From positions 159,380 through 223,379 of the forward strand of contig JAEQBH010005291.1 of NCBI GenBank assembly GCA_016808115.1: a DNA stretch of 64,000 bases, given 5' to 3'. The position numbers and the translations under genes were made by a program. Of this stretch, positions 56,624 through 64,000 are shown piece by piece. A model generated the notes under the pieces. It saw only the letters and a program-made list of their open reading frames with translations. It made no database searches and was not told where the DNA came from. The DNA is from Tetrastigma voinierianum (taxonomy: Eukaryota; Streptophyta; Magnoliopsida; Vitales; Vitaceae). Position 1 is the stretch's first letter; every line of letters starts with the position of its first letter.

Positions 56624-56826
56624 GGTCACGACACAGTGTGTTTTGTCACGACAGTGCAGTGAGCAAAGGCTAGTGGCTCGACATGACTCCGGGGTCACAG
56701 CAGGCGAGCAAGAACGCGTGTGCGACACAAGGCATAGCTAGGCCACAAGTGTGATACGTTTTTTTTATCGCGACACGATTTTTGTGTCGACAGGGGCAGT
56801 AACATGGCGTTATGATATCGCGCCAT
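56624..56826. repeat. Iterated GTCGCGACAC-like motif cluster in the T leader
   Basis: GTCACGACAC, TGTCACGACAG, CTCGACATG, TGTGCGACAC, TATCGCGACAC, TGTGTCGACAG and ATATCGCGCC at about 56625, 56644, 56677, 56719, 56766, 56783 and 56815. The implied core TGTCGCGACA is a palindrome. The copies differ by single changes and the spacers are unrelated. Confidence 0.75.
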
Positions 56827-57102
56827 GACAAGGTTTCCAACAGGTCAAGCGACATCTGGCCCAACGCCCAAATGACATAGAGCGATACAAGACAATGTAC
56901 GCACTGGTTATAAAAAGTGACCGTGCACACGCACCTGGTTTGAGATAGTGCACTTTTAGTGGCCACCGCTGGATCACTGCTCATAGGGTTTTCAAAAAAA
57001 GAGTACAAAAAATTTTGTCAAAATACTCTAATATATGGAATGTTTATCTTACATTATTTATGAATGCATTGACGTTGTGTATGAAAAAAAATTTTCGGTA
57101 TG

Positions 57103-57130
57103 TGAATAGTGTCTCGGGGCTGTATTTACA
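57103..57130 (+). promoter_or_regulatory. Conserved leader block shared by T and M
   Basis: Contains GAATAGTGTCTCGGGGCTG and ATTTACA, one mismatch in 28 to 26255-26282. It lies 50 bases before the gag ATG in T. Confidence 0.75.
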
Positions 57131-57180
57131 ACCTTAGAGATACTTCATTAAAACTTAACTTGCCATTTGACATGTGTAGA

Positions 57181-58060
57181 TGGCTAATCGTGGGAGAGGA
57201 CGTAGAGGTCGTGCATGAGGTGCTAGTTAGGCACCACGGCTGACACCAAGAAGCCTTTGTCGAGGTCAGAACTGGGCCACGCTTGCACAGCTAGCGCAGC
57301 TTGGGACAGGAGGTTCAAGCCACCCCAGAGATCTCAGTCCCATCATCCTCCCACGCTCATAAGGAGGAGATCCGACGGCGGCGACCATCGTTTACGTGTC
57401 GAGAAGATATTGGGAGGCGACTGAGATTACCTCTCGATAATACGACTCAGATCGACTAGCCGCATTCCAGCTAGAGGGCGAGGCCTAAGTGTGGTGGAAC
57501 TGGGCTACATTCCTAGGACTCTAGAGGCAATGACATGTGAAGAGAGTTCCATGAGTTGTTCACTAAGTACTTTCCGAACGACCGCTAGATACGAGAAGGC
57601 TCAGGAGTTCCTGCAGAGTCGAAGTGTGGTTTCCTGATAGTGATGGAGTATGGCTAGATTCACAGAGTTAGCTCGCTCTCGCCGAAGACAGCGCTGCGCA
57701 TGTGGCCAAGGTCAGGAGATTCGAGAATGGGCTGAGATTGTCCATTCAAGATAGGATTGTAGGACTCCGCTTACAAGACATGGACTCTATGGTTGGGACG
57801 ACCATGACCATAGAGAGGGAGATAGAGGATGCACAGAGCACTTGGGATGCGGGTGCCAGTGGCAAGAGGAAGGAGAGTCAGTCTTTCCAAGCCTCGGAAA
57901 GAAGCAGAGGGCTTCTAGTTCATGTGGGTTCCAAAGATGCGGCCATCCGAGCTGTGGACAGATTGTTTCATTGGCCAGTCAAGTAGATGGTGTGGCTTCC
58001 ATTGCCAAGAACACGACATATGAGGAGGGATTTCCCTAGAGACAGTGGATCCTGGGGAGC
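57181..58060 (+). pseudogene. T gag
   Basis: ATG at 57181 opens MANRGRGRRGRA, the usual basic start of Tekay-type gag, but a stop follows after 12 codons. The 57702-57986 frame gives AKVRRFENGLRLSIQDRIVG, LRLQDMDSMVGTTMTIEREI and EDAQSTWDA, the conserved capsid C-terminal part. Just after it, GFQRCGHPSCGQ (57842-58039, another frame) is a remnant of the CCHC zinc knuckle. In between, ...WATFLGL and F..FTKYFPN-like text is readable in shifted frames. Confidence 0.82.
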
Positions 58061-58329
58061 CTGGATGGGGTCATAGTCCCATCTGGGCCAGGACATGAGC
58101 AACATAGCTTTTATTCCTCCGCACTTAAAAGATGGGCTGTAGGACAATATCGCTCCCAAGGAGCCGCAGACAGCGCCTCTCGATTACATGTGCACAAAGA
58201 GCTGTGTTATGGGCCGAGGTAGAGGACGAGGCCCACAGACAAGGACGTCAGGGATTCAGGGGCGCGTCTACGCCATCACACCACCGGCCGAGTCGCCAGA
58301 CATCCAAATATACAGTACATTCTCATTCA

Positions 58330-58700
58330 TGCATGGGTAAAGAGTGTTATTTGATTCTGTGCTTCGTGATTCATTCATCGGTGCATCGCCTGTGATAGAG
58401 TCGGGTTTAGAGGCCGAGGTGGCCAGAGGAGCCCTTACAGGAAGTTCTCCCCAGGTTCAGGCCAGGATGCGGATGATATGTCGAGGTCAGCGAGCTTTAG
58501 ATCCTTCAGGATTCGCTTCATTGCGCTGACCTCGAGGACTGCATGGACATGTCAGAGTTCGACGTCATCCTTAGGATGGATTGGATGATGGCATACAGAG
58601 TCATCATCGATTGTGAGCATAGGAGGGTTACCGCCACACAATGTGGATCAGACTGTGTTATGCTCTTCAGGGGACAAGCATGAGACGCCTGCATAAAGGT
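58330..58700 (+). pseudogene. T aspartic protease
   Basis: MLFDSVLRDSFIGASPVIES at 58344 corresponds to the FDSGASHSFI active site. The catalytic Gly after DS is lost and one or two residues are changed. In another frame DMSEFDVILRMDWMMAYR with IIDCEHRRVT (about 58530-58630) is the protease C-terminal end. It would cleave the polyprotein inside the particle. Confidence 0.8.
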
Positions 58701-59059
58701 CAATACCGAATCCAAATGGCCATAGACAATGGGCGGTCACAAACAAAGCCTTACCCCGGGAGGACGCGGAGACCGAACTTAGGATTCACTCGAGTAGTCA
58801 TGAGTATGAGGATGTTTTTCCATGATTATCGGATTGCCTCTCCGCAAAGGGTTGCGCATTTACATCGGGTTACACTCGTACTTCACTCCATTCTACGACG
58901 CATAAGATGGCACCAATAGTTTCTAGGAACCCAAATTCCAGCTTATAAGAGTTATCGGATTAAGGGATTCATTAGACCGAGTACTTCTCACCGCTGGGTG
59001 CTCCTGGGTTTATTTAGGAAAAAGAAAGATAGACCTTCGACCGCACGACTACTAACAAT

Positions 59060-60070
59060 AACAGGTTACGCATCAAGAATTCCAGATCTACTTTCGAGGA
59101 TTGATGACTCATTTGATCAACGAGAGGAGCCGATTCTACTCCAAATATACCTTCGCACCGGTTACCATCAAATGAGGGTTATGAGCACGATATCCCAAGA
59201 CAAACATCACTGCCGCGGGGCACTTCGGGAACTTCACAAATAAGCGCCCTTCGATTAACGAACGCGCCAACAAAGATTCATGGATCCTGGCGTGATGAAG
59301 GCGTTCCAACCCTATCTGGGGACGCTTGTCATAGTCTCATGGATGATGATTTTGATATACCCCACCGAGTGGAGGAGCATGAGGATCATTCGAGGGTCGC
59401 TTTCAGTACGCCGAGACCATCAAGCCAGACGCCAAGTTTAGTAAGTGTGAGTTTCGCTTGATCGAGGTGATAATTTCAGACACGTGAGGTCGCCCCAGAC
59501 GTGTCAATGGACCTAGAGAAGGTCGAGGCTATGATGAGTTAGATGACCAAAGTCGGGCCTTCGAGATACGTAGTTTCGATCGGGTCAATCGCAGGAGATT
59601 CATTAAGGATTTCTCCCAATTAGCTTAAGACCTATAATCTAGATCAAATCCCAAGGAGGTCGGGTTTGGTTCAGATGACCAATGCAAGGAGGCATTCCAA
59701 GAGCTGAAGAGGAGGCTTACTCTCACTCTCCTATCCTCGATAGTCCTAGAGATGGTCAGGTACACAAAGTAGATCAGATGCCCCAAGGCCTGATTGGGAC
59801 GTGCCTTTGCTGCACCGAGAGTGGTAGCTTATGGTTCCTAAGTAATAAGAATCATGAGCACTAATCCAGCCACACTATAATGGAGTCAAGCATCAGCCTA
59901 CTAAGATCGTTACTATTTATATGGCGAGCAAATTAAGATGTACTTAATTCACAAAAGTCCAAGTATAGTTTCACGTAGCTGACTTCAATATGAGGCAACT
60001 CGATGATTTTTGAGTCTCAGAGGATTATGACTTCACTTTGCATTACCACCCGTAAGGCAAAATGTGGTAC
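59060..60070 (+). pseudogene. T reverse transcriptase and RNase H
   Basis: RPRIDD-like, then LQIYLRTGYHQMRV (59130-59180), a FQPYLG-like piece at 59300, the YxDD region (ATGGATGATGATTTTGAT at 59339, frame uncertain), AKFSKCEF-like text near 59435, ESVRSF/RRRFIKDFS near 59590, and QCKEAFQELKRRL at 59680-59715. RNase H is seen as VVAYGS (59825), an NHEH segment and HKSPSIV..S (about 59955), then a DF.LHYHP-like end at 60025. Order and spacing are normal. At least six frame changes. Confidence 0.8.
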
Positions 60071-60339
60071 ATGCACTCAATCTAAGTCAATGTGGAGCAT
60101 CACAGTATAGTTCTGAAGGCGATGCTCGAGATCAGACAACTGTGGGCTACAAGACAAATGAGTGCACACAGGTACGCCGGGGGAGCAGAAGAGGCTACAC
60201 TATCTCTATTGACACAGTGATCGAGCCCTGGCGACAGACGCGAGATAGTGTCCATCGTAAACCAGTACACTGGGCACAGTATGCAGGCTGCACCATCCAG
60301 ATGGTAGTCTTCGATATAGAGGACTGCAGTGGTTCCCAA

Positions 60340-61450
60340 ATGACCGATTTGAGAGAGAGATTCTCAAGGAGTTTCACCGTCCGATTTTCCAGCATCCAAA
60401 AAGATGTACTAGATCTCTACCGCGCACAAACCTGTTTTGACGAAGAGACACGTAGAAACTTTCTGCTCGACGACATCTCACGTGTCGAAGAAGTTGTTAC
60501 TGAGCACCGCAGCCAGCAAGGCTACTTCAATCATCGAAGGTATCGAGTGGAAGTGGGAGCACATCACAATGGATTTTGCACCACTTGCCACTGACACCAC
60601 CTGAGGCATGACGCCGTATTGGTGATAAGAGATTAGCTCACGAAACTGACATTTCCCAACAAGCAATGACCTCTGCACTGGAGGAATCTCACTTGGCCAG
60701 ATACTGAGAGATCGTCCGCCATACGGAGTACCAAGATCCAGTGGCTCCGGGATAGAGACCCGAGGTTTACGCACACTTTGGAAAAAGCTCAAAAGGCTAA
60801 GGGCACACGGAACCATGAGTACACCTCTTCCACCTACGTACAGACGGTCACTGCAGAGGACCATACAGTGTTAGAGGACATGTCGCGAGAATGGCCCTAG
60901 ATCATAAGGGTAGCTAGGAAGAGCATTTTCCCTTATGGAATTCGCCTATAACAGCTATCAAAGCAGTACACAGATGGCACCCCATGACATTGTAATGCTG
61001 GGAGGTCATGCCAATCCGATATGTTGATTCGAGGCGGGAGAGTATTTCATCATCGTCCCCGATCCGATTAGAGACACTCAAGAAGGTGAGCTTGATACGA
61101 CGCCTTCTCATGGCTCAGTGCCCCAGCAGTAAGAGCTATGTTGATGCGTGCACAACGCCGACTCTGTGAGTTCGAGGTCGAGATCACGCCTCCCACGCAC
61201 TTCCAAGAGTACGGTAAGGTCTCTAGCTGAAGCATCGCCGAGGTTCATTGGACCCTTCGAGATAGTTGAGAGGGTAGGCACTGTAGTGTGTCGGTTAGCT
61301 TTACCGCCCAACATGTTAGGTGTCCATGAGGTATTTCACGTCTCCATGCTCCGGAGGTACACCTGCATCCAATTTCATGTAAATGGGTCGGGAGAGATCG
61401 AGGTTTACACAGACGACCTTCGGCGAGGGACCAATGTGCATTACGGATAG
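60340..61450 (+). pseudogene. T integrase
   Basis: The zinc-binding region survives as IL.EFH...and KRCTRSLPR (60366-60430). The core entry EWKWEHITMDF is at 60545, the SDRDPRFT-type piece at 60735-60755, and LVEFAYN-like text at 60935. The 61148-61450 frame gives SPRFIGPFEIVERVGTVVCR, LALPPNMLGVHEVFHVSMLR and RYT, the conserved C-terminal domain. That last part is the cleanest coding stretch in T. Confidence 0.85.
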
Positions 61451-61560
61451 CCGGATCGTTTTGTGGACGCAAGACTGCGGAGGCTAGTGAAAGTGACCGT
61501 GGGCAACACCGTGGGAGTGGAGGAGTGTAACGCGGGAGCACGATGACATGACGCGGGCCA
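61451..61560 (+). pseudogene. T chromodomain remnant
   Basis: DRFVDARLRRLVKVTVGN followed by TVGVEEC corresponds to RLVKVLW..HGVEEATWE. The aromatic-cage Trp positions are altered. It would have guided insertion to marked chromatin, which fits the nesting of these elements in each other. Confidence 0.7.
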
Positions 61561-61691
61561 CCATCCCTTCTGTTTAGTGGATGAAGGTATCGTGGCTTAG
61601 TCGCTTAATGCTTAAATGACTAGTTTATACACAAATGTATAGTGAACGTTGCATATGCATGTGATTTTTTCGACAGATTCAATTTCTTAAA

Positions 61692-61707
61692 TTCTTTTGG
61701 GTGGAGA
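61692..61707 (+). promoter_or_regulatory. T polypurine tract
   Basis: TTCTTTTGGGTGGAGA directly before the 3' LTR. It is shorter in G than the tract of O. Confidence 0.7.
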
Positions 61708-63411
61708 TCAGAAACCCGAGAAAATTCTAATTTTCTGAAAAATGGTAAAATGGTAATTTTGGTCAAAATCCATAATTTTTCTAGATCTCGGATGATGAAA
61801 CGGACTCACCGTTGGAATTGTCTCACGAAATCTAGCTACCATGTCGAATTTCGTTGAATTTGAAACAGTCGGAATTTCACGTTTGTCGAGGCAACGGGGG
61901 TAGTGCGGGACACTTGGCACATTTTGAGTGGCTTAAGAGGTTCCACATGTCATGTGCAGAATTAGTCAAACATGAGCTCAAGTAATGGGCTATGAAGGAC
62001 ACAGGCATGATGCCATTTGATGAAAATCCCAAAGTAGAGGGATAAGTGGATAAGGAAATCCAAGCCAACAAATGGTGGCTTGACAAGTGGCATGAGAGGA
62101 TAAGTCCTCTTGACCTAAGCTCTCCCAACCGATTTTGGGAGAAGGAAAAAAAGAGAGAAAAGAAAATAGATTTTTAGAGAGAGAGAGTCCACCTTCTCTA
62201 GAATCTCCGATGATCGTAATCGTTGAATCCCTACTTGCCAAGAGGCAAAGCTGCTCCCCAATCGCAAGAGCTGCCGCTGCGGATACCGCTTTGTGGAGTC
62301 TCGACAAACCTTGGTTGCAGGGGTCTTCTTTCTACTTGATTTAATCCTTATTTAAGAACCTTGTCAGATGGTTAGAGCGTTTCGGGGGCCGAAATAGCCA
62401 TGAGTTTTCTACTCTCCTCCGAGTGACCGAAGGCTGAAATTCGACAAGCAGACCTAGGGTTGTACCGTTCACGTGGTCTTGTGTGTGGCTCAGGTTACTA
62501 GGCGACTCAAAATGAATTGCTTAAATTGTTTATTAGCCCATGTTAGCTAATTTTATGTTATTAAGTGAATGAATAAATGTTGTCATGGTGTTAAATTTTG
62601 TTAATATATGCATACTTGATATATTAACATGAATTGTTGTGAATTGGCATATTGCATTTCACATGCACCGGGGCACCCTAGAGTAGTAGGTGTGAGTGCA
62701 TGATATGAATTAAATCAGAGGGTTGTCCAAAACAATAAAATTTTATCGAAAAGTTATCCGAAGAATCGTTGGGAATCATTCAACAATTCACGTCTGAGGC
62801 CCATGAATTGTTTCGAGAGTTACCCAACAAATCTACCTCAAAGGATTGGGTCCAACGATGAGACATCGGAGGGTTGCCCCCAAATAAAATAAATATTTTT
62901 TGTTTGGAAATTATTTTACATGGCGGAGCATGTGTGAGGGAGTCAGCAGGACTTTGAGACACGGATCGAGGCATGTAGACATTCGAATATGAATCATGAA
63001 TTCACTTGAATGTGTGTGCTTTTCCATTGCATGAGCACTTAGGTGGGGAGTAACCCATGTAGGGGATCATCACTAATGAGCATTGCTCACCCTATCGAGG
63101 GAAAATTATTTCAGGTACAGGGAGTATTCGAGAAGATGACGCTCACTAGAGGCCGCTTTTGGGAAGAAAGTCGACATGTGGCTTGATATATGATGTGTAA
63201 AACATGTATTACAATTCTTAATTTTGATATATGTTTTGATTAAGAGTGATGTAACAACTCTGAACTATTGTGTGATAGTTGATTATCTTTTCGTGAGTAT
63301 GAAGTGTATGAGCCCGACGCGGGCCATTTTATTTCATGTACGGGTCTCATGATATGAGACACACAGCTTTCCGCATGTTTGTGGTCAACGGACCCTAGGG
63401 TCAGCGCTACA
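61708..63411 (+). repeat. T 3' LTR
   Basis: 1,704 bp, paired with 54197-55889. The first bases are TCAGAAACCCGAG instead of TGTAAAACCCGAG, so the TG is lost; it ends GCGCTACA. Confidence 0.9.
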
Positions 63412-63416
63412 TGCGC
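63412..63416. repeat. Right target-site duplication of T (TGCGC)
   Basis: Four of five bases match 54192-54196. Confidence 0.65.
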
Positions 63417-64000
63417 CCTGTGATGAGGTCAATCGTCAGACATAACCTGCACCTAAAAGGGGGTCCTACAACGGGGTGAGCAATGCTTAGTAAAGATAAC
63501 TCCTACAAGAGCTACTCCCCACCTAAATGCACATGCAATGCCATGTTCACACAATAATACACACATCAACATTCCTATAAATTCAACCATGAAGCAGTCC
63601 TCAAACTCTTCTCGAAAACTGTCCCGAAAAACAATCCCAACGTCCGAAACTCGGGCCTCTGGTCAGGGTTAAACAACACTCTGGCCATTTACGACCGCTA
63701 GATTAAGAGGAAACCACAGAGAGAAAACCCTACCTCTTTGTTTTTACCTACTGTAGCTCATCGATCAGACCGACTTTAATTTCGTACTAACGACTTTCGA
63801 CCATCGTAACACCGGAATCGAGCCCTTTCCTCCTTTCTTTTCCCCCTTTCTTCTCTTCTACTCCACACACGGATTTTTCCTCATCTCTTTTGTTTTCCAC
63901 TCCTTTCTTTCCTTTTTTCCTTTCTTTTCTTTTTTCTCCTTTCTTTTCTTTTTCTCCTTTCCTTTTTTTTTTCTCCTTTCTTTCTTCCTTTCCTCCTCCA
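63417..64000 (-). repeat. L5 LTR, right part, runs off the window
   Basis: Continues L5 after T: GTGAGCAATGCTTAGTAAAG, CCCCACCTAAATGCACATGC, ACAATAATACACACATCAAC and then GAAGCAGTCCTCAAACTC, matching L3 at 34978-35076 and 35958 onward. About 860 bp present in L3 (35082-35945) is missing here. It ends in the same polypyrimidine tract as L3. Confidence 0.85.

Larger units (their letters stand above)
55906..57180 (+). other. T 5' leader
   Basis: Non-coding. It holds an (AT)n tract (56387-56436), an iterated CGACAC motif cluster (56624-56826) and the conserved block at 57103-57130, and ends TTGCCATTTGACATGTGTAG before the gag ATG. Confidence 0.75.
54197..63411 (+). mobile_element. T: complete chromodomain Ty3/gypsy (Tekay/Del-type) retrotransposon
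   Basis: 9,215 bp: 5' LTR 54197-55889, initiator-Met PBS, 1.3-kb leader, gag, protease, RT, RNase H, integrase, chromodomain, polypurine tract, 3' LTR 61708-63411. Near-perfect 5-bp duplication. It sits inside LTR L5 of a related family. All coding parts carry many shifts and stops, and the LTRs differ visibly, so it is an old copy or a poorly resolved sequence. Confidence 0.9.

Noticed and set aside
60064..60594. Longest plus-strand open frame (176 codons) as a gene
   Set aside because: It lies across the RNase H-integrase junction of T, and only its middle matches integrase text. It is a frame left open by chance and shifts, not a separate protein.
1..64000. Endogenous pararetrovirus or retrovirus-like envelope gene
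   Set aside because: No movement protein, coat-type zinc finger in a virus order, or convincing envelope with signal peptide and transmembrane segments was seen. All RT traces have LTR-retrotransposon order.

Overview
This window is plant nuclear heterochromatin made almost entirely of dead LTR retrotransposons. The reasons are Ty3/gypsy reverse transcriptase, integrase, chromodomain and gag fragments in several frames, primer-binding sites matching plant initiator-Met and Asp tRNAs, TG...CA long terminal repeats with 5-bp target duplications, tRNA-derived SINEs, TTA-flanked MITEs and many (TA)n tracts. It looks like an angiosperm with a large, repeat-rich genome; I cannot name the species. 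I see no intact cellular gene, tRNA or rRNA gene, CRISPR array or operon. Every coding trace is broken by stops and frameshifts.

Layout. 1-1918: unassigned AT-rich DNA with a purine tract. 1919-7372: the 3' half of an Athila-type element on the minus strand (A1). 7373-34101: a four-layer nest. A plus-strand chromodomain (Tekay/Del-type) element O, lacking its 5' part, is split by a complete minus-strand chromodomain element M (8067-29674). M is itself split inside its 3' LTR by a complete 11.9-kb Athila-type element A2 (8580-20477, perfect 5-bp duplication CAACT). The 3' LTR of O is also split by a solo LTR, L1 (30165-31943, perfect duplication AGTTA). 34302-36780: a MITE and another LTR (L3). 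36781-42209: the only stretch without LTR elements. It is AT-rich and holds two SINEs with target duplications, two more MITE copies, tandem dimers and an inverted duplication of possibly gene-derived sequence. 42210-49772: a Tat/Retand-like element that keeps gag and an antisense ORF, but pol is replaced by a roughly 2-kb, ~100-bp-unit minisatellite. 49814-53910: LTR L4, an LTR fragment and an AT-rich tandem dimer. 53911-64000: LTR L5, split by a complete plus-strand chromodomain element T (54197-63411).

The most interesting shared signal is that four independent gypsy elements (A2, M, O and T) each carry a small cluster of one short, self-complementary motif. The motif differs in every element and lies in the LTR or the leader. 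M and T also share a nearly identical 28-nt block upstream of gag. The Tat-like element with a minisatellite in place of pol is the other unusual object. Homologous copies differ by many scattered 1-5 base insertions and deletions, so old age and residual long-read error both have to be kept in mind.
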